Shown piece by piece: positions 51,557-60,577 of a stretch of 64,000 bases of DNA. Position numbers and translations under genes: made by a program. Source of the DNA: Nocardia flavorosea NBRC 108225. Lineage in GTDB: Bacteria; Actinomycetota; Actinomycetes; Mycobacteriales; Mycobacteriaceae. Numbering within the stretch: position 1 is the first letter of the stretch; the number at the start of each line of letters is the position of its first letter. The stretch spans positions 163,308 to 227,307 of the forward strand of contig NZ_BDCG01000019.1 in the NCBI RefSeq assembly GCF_001613385.1, in the 5' to 3' direction. The notes under the pieces are model-generated. The model saw only the letters and a program-made list of their open reading frames with translations, made no database searches and was not told where the DNA came from.

Positions 51557-53017
51557 TCAGTACGGCCGGGAGATGTATCGGCCGGTGGGTTCGCCGGTAA
51601 CCGCACCGTCGGCCAGGACCCGGTTGCCACGCACGAAGGTGTCCGTGACGGCGGCGCCGAGCTCGAAACCTTCGAACGGCGTGTATTCCTGCGTGGATTC
51701 GGAATCGGCGGCGCGCACGGTCCAGGTGCGGTTGGGGTCGACGATCGCGATATCGGCGTCGACGCCTTCGGCGAGCCGGCCTTTACCGGGCAGGCCGTAG
51801 CGGTCGGCGGGGTTGGAGGCGGTGAGCTGGGCGATACGGCGCAGCGACAGTCCGCGCTTGCGGCCCTCGGTGATCAGGCCGGGCAGCAGGTATTCGGTAC
51901 CGCCGAAACCGGATTTGGCGGCGAACACGTCATCGCGGTCCTCGCCGAACTTCACCTCGTCCTTGCAGCAGGCGTGGTCGGAGACGACCCAGTCGATATT
52001 GCCGGCGAGCAGATGCTCCCACAGCGCCTCAACGTCCTCACGCGGACGGATCGGCGGATTCACCTTGGCGCCCAGGCCGTTGGCGTTGTCGATATCGGTG
52101 AGCAGATGCCCGATGGTGACCTCGCGGCGGAAGTTCACGTGCGGGAACGCTTCGGCCATCTTCATGGCGGCTTTCAGCGCCTTGGCCGAACTCAAGTGCA
52201 GCAGGTTGATATTCGGCAGGCCGGTCTCGTCGGCGAGGAAGGAGGCGATGGTCACCGCGAGGCCCTCGGAATGCTGCGGGCGGGAGGCGCTGTAGGCGGC
52301 GAGACCGGTCAGCTTGCCTTCTTCTTCCACGAGCCTGGTGTAGGCGCTCATGATCTCGGCGGTTTCACAATGCAGCGACAGCGAGATGTGCGGGGCGAGT
52401 CCGGGGAACTGCTCGCGGGCCTTCTGCACCCCGCGCATCACGAACTCGAAATGCGCGATGTCGTAGCGTTCGTCCTCGGGAATCATCAGGAAATCGCTCT
52501 GCGAGGCGGAACGGCCGTGCAGGCCGTGACTGCCGTAGAACATGAAGATCTTGAACGAGGTGACGCCCTGGTCCGAGGCGAGATCACCGATCTCGCCGAT
52601 GTGCTGTTTGGACATCGGCGCCAGGTGGAAGGCGTAGTCGATATAGCTGCGGCCCGCGGCGGCGTCCAGTACCTCGGGGAAGAAATCGGCGTACGCGCCG
52701 CCCTTGTTGAGGTAGTACTGGCCGGTGCGCATATAGGTGAGCGCGGTGGTCACGCCACCTTGTGCGCTGGCACGCGATTCGGTCTGCGTGTCCTCGGACA
52801 ACGGATTGTAGATACCCCAGTGCTGGTGCGCGTCGACAACGCCGGGAAAGACCAGTTTGCCTGTGGCATCGACGATCTCGGCGCCTTCGGCATTCAGGTC
52901 GGGGCCGATGGCCGCGATCTTGCCGTCGATGACGAGGACATCCGCGAGCTCGCCTTCGGCGGGAGCCGTGTCCTCGGTGCGTACGACGGTGCCGTTCTTG
53001 ATCAGGTAGGTGGTCAT
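51557..53017 (-). CDS. Cyclic amidohydrolase (dihydroorotase/hydantoinase superfamily)
   Basis: 486 residues. The binuclear metal site is complete: His64 and His66 (DAHQH, with Gln where many relatives have Val or another residue), Lys156 in TSFKIFMFYG for carboxylation, His216 in LSLHCETAE, His274 in NLLHLSSAK and Asp347 in VVSDHACC. The fold is that of hydantoinase, dihydropyrimidinase and allantoinase, which open cyclic amides. The sequence does not fit a named member well (KGGAYADFFPEVLDAAAGRS, FMFYGSHGLHGRS), so the substrate may be another ring, such as a cyclic imide. Second gene of the minus-strand catabolic operon. Confidence 0.92.
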   Translation of the reverse strand: MTTYLIKNGTVVRTEDTAPAEGELADVLVIDGKIAAIGPDLNAEGAEIVDATGKLVFPGVVDAHQHWGIYNPLSEDTQTESRASAQGGVTTALTYMRTGQYYLNKGGAYADFFPEVLDAAAGRSYIDYAFHLAPMSKQHIGEIGDLASDQGVTSFKIFMFYGSHGLHGRSASQSDFLMIPEDERYDIAHFEFVMRGVQKAREQFPGLAPHISLSLHCETAEIMSAYTRLVEEEGKLTGLAAYSASRPQHSEGLAVTIASFLADETGLPNINLLHLSSAKALKAAMKMAEAFPHVNFRREVTIGHLLTDIDNANGLGAKVNPPIRPREDVEALWEHLLAGNIDWVVSDHACCKDEVKFGEDRDDVFAAKSGFGGTEYLLPGLITEGRKRGLSLRRIAQLTASNPADRYGLPGKGRLAEGVDADIAIVDPNRTWTVRAADSESTQEYTPFEGFELGAAVTDTFVRGNRVLADGAVTGEPTGRYISRPY

Positions 53018-53095
53018 TTCTTCTCCTGGCGAATATCTGGACAGTTGTTCTGTTGTGTGGGCGGCGTGCCGGTGTTGCCGGGCAGCGGCACGCTG

Positions 53096-54463
53096 TCAGA
53101 CAGCGACGGCGCTGCACACGTGCTCGGCGGCGAGGAAGGCCAGACCGAGTGCGGTGATGAGACCGTTGCCCGCGAGGTAACCGCCGGCGCCGTGGCCGGA
53201 GATACCGATGGCGGCGCCGCCGGAGGCGTACAGGCCGGGTATCGGGGTGCCGCCGGCGAGTACTCGTGCGTGCTCGTCGACGACGAGACCGCCCTGGGTG
53301 TGGAAGAGGGCGGGGGTGATGGCTATCGCGATGTAGGGCGCGGTCAGCGGATGGCGGGCGTCGGTGCGGCCCTGCCGGTCGGGTTCGGCCCCGGCGGCGG
53401 CGCGGTGGGCCGCGGCGAGTTCGTCGTCGAGTGCGGCGGCGGGCACTCCGATGCTCTCGGCCAGCCCGGTCGCGGTGGCGGATCGGATCAGCGATCCGCT
53501 TTCGGCGACGGTGCGGAAATCGTCGAATACCGAGCAGAGTTCCTCGATGTGCTCGTCGATGACGATCCAGCCGGTACCGCCGGGCCGGCCGGCGAGAATG
53601 GCGGCGAACTCGGAGTAGCCGGTGGTTTCCGGGGCGAAGCGGCGACCGGTGCGGTCGACGATGACGCCGCCGTGCACGACTGTCGCCCAGCCGATGAGCG
53701 TCTGGCTGCGCGACGACAGCGCGGCATGTCCTTGGTAGGCGTCGAGGAAGGCGCTGTCGGCACCCAGTGCGGCGCCGATCCGCAGCGCGTCACCGCGGCT
53801 GAACTGGCCGCCGTGATAGTGGGCGCCGGCGATTTCGGGCAGGTGGTGGCGGACGAGATCGCGATCGGCGCCGAACCCGTTCGTCGCCAGTAGGACGGCT
53901 CGGGTGGTCAGGTGTTCACTGTTGCCGTCGGGGGTGGCGATCTCGACCCCGGTGACCCGCCCGCCGCTGGTGTGTACGTTACGCAGGCTCATGGGCGCGA
54001 TGAGCTCGATCCGGGGATGTGCCTGCGCCCGCTGCACCAGGTGCCGTAGCAGCCGGGAGCCGTGGCGTCCGGGGATGCTGTGGCAGCGGTCGGCAGTGTG
54101 GCCGGGGTAGCGGAAATCGGTGACCAGTTCGAGTTCGAGTTCCTGGTTGTCGGCCAGCCAGGTGACCAGCTGTGCGCTGGTCTCGGCGAGTGCGCGGGCC
54201 ACGCGGCGGTCGGCGGTGCCACCGGTCTTACGGGCGATGTCGTCGAGGAAACGGTCCGGGTCGTCCTGAACTCCGGCCGCTTCCTGCCAGCGGGTTCCGG
54301 CAGCCGGGATCATCGCGGTGCACATCGAGGTGTTGTTACCGCGCTGGAAGTGCTCGTCGGCGTCGATCACCAGGACATTCGCACCGAGCTCGGCGGCGCG
54401 CAGCGCAGCGACCAGTCCGCCGCCTGCACCGGCGACGACGAGATCGAAATCCAGACCGTCCAC
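53096..54463 (-). CDS. FAD-dependent oxidoreductase (fumarate reductase/KstD-like flavoprotein)
   Basis: 455 residues from the GTG at 54463 (DGLDFDLVVAGAGGGLV), with GGAGG just upstream; an ATG five codons earlier is possible. FAD binding by VVAGAGGGLVAALRAAELGA and the RGNNTSMCTAMIPAAG segment after the first helix. The C-terminal FAD loop is TQGGLVVDEHARVL and IPGLYASGGAAIGISGHGAG. This is the succinate dehydrogenase / fumarate reductase flavoprotein family, including ketosteroid dehydrogenases. It may reduce or desaturate a C-C bond next to a carbonyl. Leads the operon with the amidohydrolase and is divergent from the IclR gene. Confidence 0.9.
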   Translation of the reverse strand: MDGLDFDLVVAGAGGGLVAALRAAELGANVLVIDADEHFQRGNNTSMCTAMIPAAGTRWQEAAGVQDDPDRFLDDIARKTGGTADRRVARALAETSAQLVTWLADNQELELELVTDFRYPGHTADRCHSIPGRHGSRLLRHLVQRAQAHPRIELIAPMSLRNVHTSGGRVTGVEIATPDGNSEHLTTRAVLLATNGFGADRDLVRHHLPEIAGAHYHGGQFSRGDALRIGAALGADSAFLDAYQGHAALSSRSQTLIGWATVVHGGVIVDRTGRRFAPETTGYSEFAAILAGRPGGTGWIVIDEHIEELCSVFDDFRTVAESGSLIRSATATGLAESIGVPAAALDDELAAAHRAAAGAEPDRQGRTDARHPLTAPYIAIAITPALFHTQGGLVVDEHARVLAGGTPIPGLYASGGAAIGISGHGAGGYLAGNGLITALGLAFLAAEHVCSAVAV

Positions 54464-54480
54464 GCTTCCTCCAATCATGT

Positions 54481-54495
54481 TCCGGCTAGCGGAAC
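54481..54495. promoter_or_regulatory. TTCCG-N5-CGGAA inverted repeat, candidate IclR site
   Basis: TTCCG (54481-54485) and CGGAA (54491-54495) form a perfect inverted repeat 18 bp before the FAD oxidoreductase start, in the promoter shared with the divergent IclR gene. A looser second inverted repeat (TGCAC at 54521-54525 with GTGCA at 54538-54542) lies close by. Confidence 0.45.
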
Positions 54496-54709
54496 GCAAG
54501 AATGTGGTCCCCTGCACTATGCACGTTCGGCATTCTGTGCACAAGTGCCTGTTGAACGGATTTACTCGCCGGAAACTCGGCCTGCGGTGACAAAAAGCGG
54601 CTAGACAATCGTTTCGCTAAGCGGTACAACTTGTTCAGCGCTTGGTCGGCCTCGTCCCATGCGGCGGGGCCGGCGGAACACGAATCCACCCCGGAGAACG
54701 GAGCCAACG

Positions 54710-55492
54710 ATGGAGCCCACGAGTGGCGGCACCACATCCGCCGCACGGGCAGCGGAGGTACTGCTCGAGTTCGGCCGGCGGTCCAGCGCACTCGGCGTCT
54801 CGGAGATCGCCCGCTCGACCGGTATCTCCAAGGCCGTCGCGCACCGCATCCTCACGACGTTCGTGGAATGCGGCTTGCTGCTCTACGAACCCGAAACCCG
54901 CCGTTACCTGCTGGGCCCGGCCGCCGCGACCCTGGGCGCCCGGGCTCTGGACGTCTCCCCGCTGCGCCGGATGGCCCGGGAGGCGCTCGTCGAACTCCAG
55001 CGCGCCACCGGCGAGACCGCCACAGTGACCGGACGCCTGCCGGGCGGGCGCGTGTACCTCGATCAAGTCGAGAGCACCCAGGAAATCAAGATGACCGTGG
55101 AACTCGGCCGCCGCTTCGAACTGCACAGCGGCTCGTCGGGGCGAATCATCCTGGCGCATCTCTCGGAGGCCGAGCAGGAAGATCTGCTGTCCCGGCCGCT
55201 GCCGCGACTCACCGATAGCACCATCATCGACCCGGATGCCCTACGTGCCGCCCTGCATCGAGCCCGGGAACGCGGGGTGTGCCGGTCGACCGGCGAACGG
55301 CAGGAAGGCGCCGGCTCGATCGCGGCGCCGGTGTTCGGCGCCGACGGCGCGGTGATCGGCTCGGTTTCGGTCTGCGGACCGAGCTACCGGATGACCGAGG
55401 AAGCCTGCGACCGGCACGAGGACGCGCTGCGTGATGCGGCCCAGCGGGTATCGCGCGCCCTCGGCCACCGGTCGGCGGTGTCGGCGAAATGA
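54710..55492 (+). CDS. IclR-family transcriptional regulator
   Basis: 260 residues from the ATG at 54710 (MEPTSGGTTSAARAAEVLLE), with GGAG upstream. The winged helix occupies about 10-70 (ALGVSEIARSTGISKAVAHR, LTTFVECGLLLYEPETRRYL). The effector domain has ELGRRFELHSGSSGRIILAH and CRSTGERQEGAGSIAAPVFG, typical of the IclR ligand pocket. It sits between the two halves of the catabolic cluster and overlaps the CitE-type lyase by ATGA (55489-55492). It is probably the pathway regulator; the effector is likely the substrate or an intermediate. Confidence 0.94.
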   Translation: MEPTSGGTTSAARAAEVLLEFGRRSSALGVSEIARSTGISKAVAHRILTTFVECGLLLYEPETRRYLLGPAAATLGARALDVSPLRRMAREALVELQRATGETATVTGRLPGGRVYLDQVESTQEIKMTVELGRRFELHSGSSGRIILAHLSEAEQEDLLSRPLPRLTDSTIIDPDALRAALHRARERGVCRSTGERQEGAGSIAAPVFGADGAVIGSVSVCGPSYRMTEEACDRHEDALRDAAQRVSRALGHRSAVSAK

Positions 55493-56328
55493 CCCCGCGC
55501 AGCTGGCTATACGTGCCGGGACACCGCGCGGACCGGATCCGCAAGGCCATCGAGAGCGCCGCCGACGCCGTGGTGATCGACCTCGAGGACGCGGTCCCGG
55601 TCGGCGCGAAGGACCAGGCGCTCGCCAACGCGCTCGACGCACTGTGGGCGGCCCCGCCGGAACGGCAGGTGTGGTTGCGGCTCAACGCGCTCGGGTCGGA
55701 ATGGCTCGACCGCGAACTGGCCGCACTCGCCGGTGGGCCCGACCCGGCCGGGGTACGGCTGCCGAAATCCGATGACCCCGACTCGGTGGCCGCCACCGCG
55801 GAACGACTCCGCTGCCCCGTACACGCCACCATCGAATCCGCCGCGGGCTTGCTCGCCGCCCCGCAGATCGCCCGCTGCCACCCGCGGGTCACCGGGATCG
55901 CGCTGGGTGAAGCGGATCTCGCCGCCGATCTGCGCGCCGAGCCCGAAGGGCTGGTCTGGGCGCGCGGCTGGATCGTCACCGCGGCCCGGGCTGCCGGACT
56001 GTCCTCACCGGTGCAGAGCGTGTGGACGGCTGTGGATGATCCGGCAGGCCTGGCCGAAACCTCGCGGGCCGGTCGCGCCCAGGGGTTCTTCGGCCGTTCC
56101 GTCATCCACCCGAATCAGATCGACATCGTCAATACGGCCTATACGCCGACGGCAGAGGAACAGGACCGGGCGCGCCGGATCGTCGACCGCGCGGCCGCGT
56201 CCATGGCGGCGGGCGAATCCGCGGTTCTGGACGAGAACGGCAGATTCATCGACCCCGCCGTGGTCGCCAATGCCCGCGTGGTCCTCGATCGAGCGCAGGC
56301 CACAGCAGCACGAGGAGTGAAAGCATGA
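55489..56328 (+). CDS. HpcH/HpaI aldolase/citrate lyase-type C-C lyase
   Basis: 279 residues, the length of stand-alone CitE-like lyases. Motifs: RSWLYVPGHRADRIRKAIES, VVIDLEDAVPVGAKD, VWLRLNALGSEW, VRLPKSDDPDSV, HATIESAAGLL with the Mg-ligand Glu, GIALGEADLAADL, and GRSVIHPNQIDIVNTAYTPT. Relatives split malyl-CoA, citramalyl-CoA or related 3-hydroxy-acyl-CoA esters. Together with the CoA-transferase on the other strand, an activate-then-cleave route is suggested. Coupled to IclR upstream and the cyclase-family gene downstream by 4-base overlaps. Confidence 0.93.
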   Translation: MTPRSWLYVPGHRADRIRKAIESAADAVVIDLEDAVPVGAKDQALANALDALWAAPPERQVWLRLNALGSEWLDRELAALAGGPDPAGVRLPKSDDPDSVAATAERLRCPVHATIESAAGLLAAPQIARCHPRVTGIALGEADLAADLRAEPEGLVWARGWIVTAARAAGLSSPVQSVWTAVDDPAGLAETSRAGRAQGFFGRSVIHPNQIDIVNTAYTPTAEEQDRARRIVDRAAASMAAGESAVLDENGRFIDPAVVANARVVLDRAQATAARGVKA

Positions 56329-57164
56329 CCGAACAAACCGTCACCGCGGGCCCCGACACCCTGTTGAACGCCGTGGTGGGCAGCGATCTCGAGGTGGTCG
56401 AGCTCGGGCATCCGTATACGACCGGTATGCCGTGTTCGCCCAACCACCCCGGTTTCCGGATGACCCTCATCCGCCGGCACGGCGATATGGTCCGCCCCGA
56501 CGGCGGCTCGGCCTCCAACGAGATCATCGTGACCGGCGGTCACGTGGGCACCCATGTGGACGCCCTCTCGCATGTCAGTCACTGCGGCAAACTGCACGGC
56601 GATATCGACGCCGAGGAAGCGCAGCGCGGCGGCCGCCACTCCAAGCACGGTGCAGAGAACATCCCGTTCATGCTTTGCCGCGGGCTCCTGCTCGATGTGC
56701 CGCGGGTACGCGGTGTCGAGGCCCTCGAAGCCGGCCAAGCCGTCACCGAACAGGACCTGCGCGATGCCGCCGATGCTGCCGGCGTGACTCCCCGTCGCGG
56801 CGATGTCGTGCTCATCCGCACCGGCTGGGCCCGCCACTTCGACGACGCCCAGCGCTATCTCGGCCAGCAGGACGGTGTGCCCGGCGCCGAGGTCGGTGCC
56901 GGGCAGTGGCTGGCGGACGCGGGAATCGTGGCGGCGGGCGCGGATACCACCGCATTCGAACACATTCCGCCGGGTAAGGGCCACAGTGTACTGCCAGTGC
57001 ACCGAATCCTTCTGGTGGACAACGGTATCCACATCATCGAACACCTGAACCTGGAAGCCGCGAGCGCCCGGGGGCTCACCGAGTTCACCTTCGTGATGGC
57101 GCCGCTGCGGATCACCGGCGGCACCGGTTCGCCCGTGCGCCCGGTCGCGGTCGTCGCCAAATGA
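56325..57164 (+). CDS. Cyclase-family (kynurenine formamidase-like) metal hydrolase
   Basis: 279 residues. The metal-binding signature HxGTHxDxxxH appears as GGHVGTHVDALSH (about residues 72-84), with ELGHPYTTGMPCSPNHPG before it and GWARHFDD, HSVLPVHRILLVDNGIHIIE after it. Family members hydrolyse amides, formamides or lactams (kynurenine formamidase, isatin hydrolase). In this cluster it could hydrolyse the open-chain amide made by the amidohydrolase. Starts inside the ATGA overlap with the lyase gene; 52 bp separate it from the MmgE/PrpD gene. Confidence 0.92.
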   Translation: MTEQTVTAGPDTLLNAVVGSDLEVVELGHPYTTGMPCSPNHPGFRMTLIRRHGDMVRPDGGSASNEIIVTGGHVGTHVDALSHVSHCGKLHGDIDAEEAQRGGRHSKHGAENIPFMLCRGLLLDVPRVRGVEALEAGQAVTEQDLRDAADAAGVTPRRGDVVLIRTGWARHFDDAQRYLGQQDGVPGAEVGAGQWLADAGIVAAGADTTAFEHIPPGKGHSVLPVHRILLVDNGIHIIEHLNLEAASARGLTEFTFVMAPLRITGGTGSPVRPVAVVAK

Positions 57165-57216
57165 GCGGATCGGGCCGGGAAGCGGCAGCGAAACGTAACC
57201 ACGGAGGGATCCTGTA

Positions 57217-58656
57217 ATGCCTGATCAGCCCGGCGCGAACACTCGCCACGATTTCGAGAACACCGTTGTCGGCCGCCTCGCGGCCCTGGCCGCACGGACC
57301 CGCACCGAAGGGCTCCCGGGCGACCTCCGCACCGACGTGGCCCGCCGCGTCCTCGACGTTCTCGGCAACTCCCTCGCGGCACACGACCAGCCCTCGGCCC
57401 GGGCAGTCACCGCAGTGGCCCGCGATTGGGCAGGCGCTGCCCGCGCCACCGGTATCGGCACCGGCGAACAATTCCCCGCCGCCACCGCTGCCCTGGTCAA
57501 CGGCACCCTCGCCCATTCGATGGATTCCGACGACACGCACCTTCCGTCGGTGCTGCACCCCTCGGCGTCGGTGGTCCCCGCCGCCCTTGCGGTCGGTGAG
57601 GCGACCGGTGCCACGGGCGCTGCCGTCCTCGACGCCGCGGGAGTGGGCATCGAGATCGCGGTACGTCTCGGTATGGGCGGTTACGACGAGGAACTCGGTA
57701 ATTCGGAGTTCTTCGAACGTGGCCAGCACGCCACGTCCATCTGCGGGGCCGTCGGTTCGGCGGGCGCCGCGGCAATGCTGTACGGGCTGGACGCCGAGGG
57801 TATCGCCGACGCCATGGGTATCGCTGCAAGTTTCGGCGCCGGGCTGCTCGAGGCCAACCGGACCGGTGGCACCGTCAAACGCGCGCATTGCGGGTGGGCG
57901 GCGCATTCCGGTGTCACGGCCGCGGAATTCGCCCGGCACGGACTCACCGGCCCGCCCACGGTGATCGAGGGCCGGTTCGGTTTCCTGCACGCCTTCTGCG
58001 GCGACCGCGCCGATACCGCCAAGGTCCTCGACCGGCTCGGCGAACACTGGGAACTGCCGGGAATCTTCTTCAAGCCCTACCCGTGCAACCACTTCACCCA
58101 CGCCGGTATCGATGCGGCCCGGATCCTGCGCCGCGACGGAATCGACCCTGCCGAGATCGTGGCGATCGAACTCGGTGTGCCGAAACCGGTGCTGCGTACC
58201 ATCGCCGAACCGCCCGCGGCCAAGGCCGCCCCCGAATCGGGGTACCACGCTGCGTTCTCCGGCCCGTTCACCGTGGCCCGCGCGTTGCTGGGCGGTTCGG
58301 GTCTCGGTGTGGGGCATGCGGATTTCACCGACGAAGCCGCCGCGGATCCACGCACGCTGGAACTCGCGCGATTGGTCACCAGTCACAGCGACGACCGGTG
58401 CGACGAAATCTATCCGCACCAGTTCCCGGCGGTGTTGCGAGTGCGTACTCGCGACGGCGCCTGGCACCAGGCCCGTGTGGACCACAACCGCGGTGGTCCG
58501 GCGAATCCGCTCTCCGACGACGAACTCACCATGAAGTTCGACCTCAACGTCGAGGGCCGGCTGGAACCGGACGCGGCCCGTGCGGTTGCCGGTTACGCCC
58601 TCGCGCTCCCCGTCGCGGATTCACTGGAAACACTGATGGCGGCTGTGCGCGCCTGA
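57217..58656 (+). CDS. MmgE/PrpD family protein
   Basis: 479 residues, full length. Family features include VARRVLDVLGNSLAAHDQPS, NGTLAHSMDSDDTHLPSVLH, GIEIAVRLGMGGYDEELGNS, KRAHCGWAAHSGVTAAEFAR, FKPYPCNHFTHAGIDAARIL and RVDHNRGGPANPLSDDELTM. The family contains 2-methylcitrate dehydratase and cis-aconitate decarboxylase. It acts on branched tricarboxylic or dicarboxylic acids by dehydration, hydration or decarboxylation. Last gene of the plus-strand half of the catabolic cluster, followed by the hairpin at 58675. Confidence 0.93.
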   Translation: MPDQPGANTRHDFENTVVGRLAALAARTRTEGLPGDLRTDVARRVLDVLGNSLAAHDQPSARAVTAVARDWAGAARATGIGTGEQFPAATAALVNGTLAHSMDSDDTHLPSVLHPSASVVPAALAVGEATGATGAAVLDAAGVGIEIAVRLGMGGYDEELGNSEFFERGQHATSICGAVGSAGAAAMLYGLDAEGIADAMGIAASFGAGLLEANRTGGTVKRAHCGWAAHSGVTAAEFARHGLTGPPTVIEGRFGFLHAFCGDRADTAKVLDRLGEHWELPGIFFKPYPCNHFTHAGIDAARILRRDGIDPAEIVAIELGVPKPVLRTIAEPPAAKAAPESGYHAAFSGPFTVARALLGGSGLGVGHADFTDEAAADPRTLELARLVTSHSDDRCDEIYPHQFPAVLRVRTRDGAWHQARVDHNRGGPANPLSDDELTMKFDLNVEGRLEPDAARAVAGYALALPVADSLETLMAAVRA

Positions 58657-58674
58657 ACCCGCCGGCGCATCGTC

Positions 58675-58711
58675 GACGGACCGTGCCGCACCCGGGGCGG
58701 TACGGTCCGTC
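58675..58711 (+). terminator. 15-bp hairpin after the MmgE/PrpD gene
   Basis: Arms 58675-58689 and 58697-58711 pair over 15 positions with a single G-T type mismatch; the loop is 7 nt. It begins 18 bp after the operon's last stop codon, so it probably terminates the plus-strand catabolic operon. Confidence 0.65.
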
Positions 58712-58896
58712 GCTCTCAGCGGTCGAGGAACTCCAGCAATCGAATTTCCGCAGACCCCGAGTGGCCTTCGTTCCGGGGCGGTCGGCACTGCAAAACCCCT
58801 CGGAAGTACTTTTCGGAATTGCGAACGCCCGGTGAGGATTCCGGTCGCGATCTCTTCGTCAACCGTATCCGGCACCGCCATACGGCGCCCAACAGT

Positions 58897-58931
58897 GGAA
58901 TCCGGCCGGTGGATCTCCCCGGCCGGATTCC
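58897..58931 (-). terminator. Perfect 13-bp hairpin after the ABC exporter operon
   Basis: GGAATCCGGCCGG (58897-58909) and its exact complement (58919-58931) enclose a 9-nt loop. It lies 58 bp beyond the stop of the minus-strand ABC permease gene and probably ends that transcript. Confidence 0.6.
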
Positions 58932-58988
58932 GTGTCCGCTTGTTCAGTACCAGCCGGGAAGTAGGCGGTCCCGGCCCACTGCGACCGT

Positions 58989-59753
58989 TCAGGAAATCTT
59001 GCGACGGTAAACGCTCATGGCGAACAGGTAGGCGACCACGAGGATTCCCACACACCAGGCCAATGCGATCCAGATATCGCTGCCGACCGGCTGTTGGGTG
59101 AGCAGGTCGCGGATGGTGTCGATGATCGCGGTCACAGGCTGGTTCTCGGCGAATGCCCGTAGCGGTCCGGGCATGGTTTCGGTAGGTACGAAGGCCGAGC
59201 TGATGAAGGGCAGGAAGATCAGGGGGTAGGAGAACGCACTGGCACCGTCGGGTGACTTGGCAGTGAGGCCGGGAATGACCGCGATCCAGGTCAGCGCGAG
59301 GGTGAACAGCATCAAGATGCCCGCGACCGCGAGCCAGGCCGGTATCCCGGCACTCGACCGGAACCCCATGAGCAGGGCGACGAGCACGACGACCACCACC
59401 GAGACCAGGTTTGCGACGAGCGAGGTCAACACGTGCGCCCAGAGCACCGCGGAGCGCGCGATCGGCATGGACTGGAAGCGTTCGAAGATACCGCTCTGCA
59501 TATCGAGGAACAGACGGAATGCGGTGTACGAGATACCCGAGGCGATGGTGATGAGCAGAATGCCGGGCAGCAGATACTGCACGTAGGAATCCGATCCGGA
59601 GTCGATCGCGCCGCCGAAAACATAGACGAACAGCAGCAGGAAGGCGATCGGCATGATCGTGGTCGTGATGATGGTGTCCATGCTGCGGGTGATATGGCGC
59701 AGGGAGCGTCCCAGCAGCAGTGTGGTGTCGGGGAAGAAATGCGTGGTCATCAT
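58989..59753 (-). CDS. ABC-2 type exporter permease (DrrB-like)
   Basis: 254 residues from the ATG at 59753, four bases after the ATPase stop; an open frame extends 21 codons further into that gene. Six hydrophobic helices. The ABC-2 pattern includes RSLRHITRSMDTIITTTIMP, GSDSYVQYLLPGILLITIAS, GIFERFQSMPIARSAVLWAH and LIFLPFISSAFVPTETMPGP, the last being the family's FxSxxFxP motif. Forms a drug or lipid exporter with the ATPase encoded just upstream. Confidence 0.93.
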   Translation of the reverse strand: MMTTHFFPDTTLLLGRSLRHITRSMDTIITTTIMPIAFLLLFVYVFGGAIDSGSDSYVQYLLPGILLITIASGISYTAFRLFLDMQSGIFERFQSMPIARSAVLWAHVLTSLVANLVSVVVVVLVALLMGFRSSAGIPAWLAVAGILMLFTLALTWIAVIPGLTAKSPDGASAFSYPLIFLPFISSAFVPTETMPGPLRAFAENQPVTAIIDTIRDLLTQQPVGSDIWIALAWCVGILVVAYLFAMSVYRRKIS

Positions 59754-59757
59754 GGTC

Positions 59758-60567
59758 CTAGTTCGTCCGTGCCGGGTTGCGGCCGGTGCCGGTGGGGTCG
59801 TTGTCGCCGGCATCACCGACGAGTGCGAAGAAGATGTCTTCGAGGCTGGGCTGCTTCTCGACGTATTCGACCTCGGCGGGAGGCAGCAGCTGCTTCAGTT
59901 CGGCGAGGGTGCCGTCGACGATGATCCGTCCCTTGTGCAGGATCGCGATCCGGTCGGCGAGTTGCTCTGCCTCCTCCAGGTATTGGGTTGTGAGCAGCAC
60001 CGTTGTCCCCTGCCCGGCGAGCTCGGCCACCGCCTGCCACACCTCGACGCGGCTCTGGGGATCGAGTCCGGTGGTCGGCTCGTCGAGGAAGACGACCGGT
60101 GGATTCCCGATGAGGCTCATGGCGATATCGAGGCGACGACGCATACCGCCGGAGTAGGTCGAGACTTTCCGGCCGGCCGCATCGGTGAGCGAGAACCGCT
60201 CGAGCAGGTTGTCGGCGATCTGCTCGGCGTCCTGCAGATGCCGGAGTTTCGCGATGAGTACGAGATTTTCCCGGCCGCTGAGGATTTCGTCCACGGCGGC
60301 GAACTGGCCGGTGAGGCTGATGGACTCACGCACGTCGCCCGGTTGCGCGGCGACGTCGAAGCCGTTGACCCAGGCTGCCCCTGAGTTGGCTTTCAACAGT
60401 GTGGACAGAATCTTCACCAGGGTGGTCTTGCCGGCCCCGTTCGATCCGAGGAGGGCGAAAATACTGCCTCGCTCGACTTCGAAGTCCACGCCACGCAGTA
60501 CTTCCAGCTTGTTGTAGGACTTTTCCAGGCCTTGTACGTGGATCGCCGGAGCTTGGTGTGTGGTCAT
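59758..60567 (-). CDS. ABC exporter ATPase (DrrA/daunorubicin-resistance type)
   Basis: 269 residues. Walker A GSNGAGKTTLVKIL, Q-loop LTGQFAAVDEILSGREN (the Q-F-A-A-V-D signature of DrrA-like exporters), ABC signature STYSGGMRRRLDIAMSL, Walker B VVFLDEPTTGLD, and TTQYLEEAEQLADRIAIL. The C-terminal PSLEDIFFALVG motif is also typical. Substrate unknown. Sits between a DUF1048 gene (10 bp upstream) and its permease in one operon behind repeated operator-like sequences. Confidence 0.95.
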   Translation of the reverse strand: MTTHQAPAIHVQGLEKSYNKLEVLRGVDFEVERGSIFALLGSNGAGKTTLVKILSTLLKANSGAAWVNGFDVAAQPGDVRESISLTGQFAAVDEILSGRENLVLIAKLRHLQDAEQIADNLLERFSLTDAAGRKVSTYSGGMRRRLDIAMSLIGNPPVVFLDEPTTGLDPQSRVEVWQAVAELAGQGTTVLLTTQYLEEAEQLADRIAILHKGRIIVDGTLAELKQLLPPAEVEYVEKQPSLEDIFFALVGDAGDNDPTGTGRNPARTN

Positions 60568-60577
60568 CGAATTGCCT

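Larger units (their letters stand above)
58657..58988. other. Convergent intergenic region with two hairpins
   Basis: 332 bp without a gene. It holds the hairpins at 58675-58711 and 58897-58931, one near each converging operon end; the DNA between them shows nothing I recognise. Confidence 0.6.

Noticed and set aside
51974..53893. 640-codon plus-strand frame opposite the amidohydrolase and flavoprotein
   Set aside because: Gly/Val/Asp-rich shadow without any family motif; both minus-strand genes have complete active sites.
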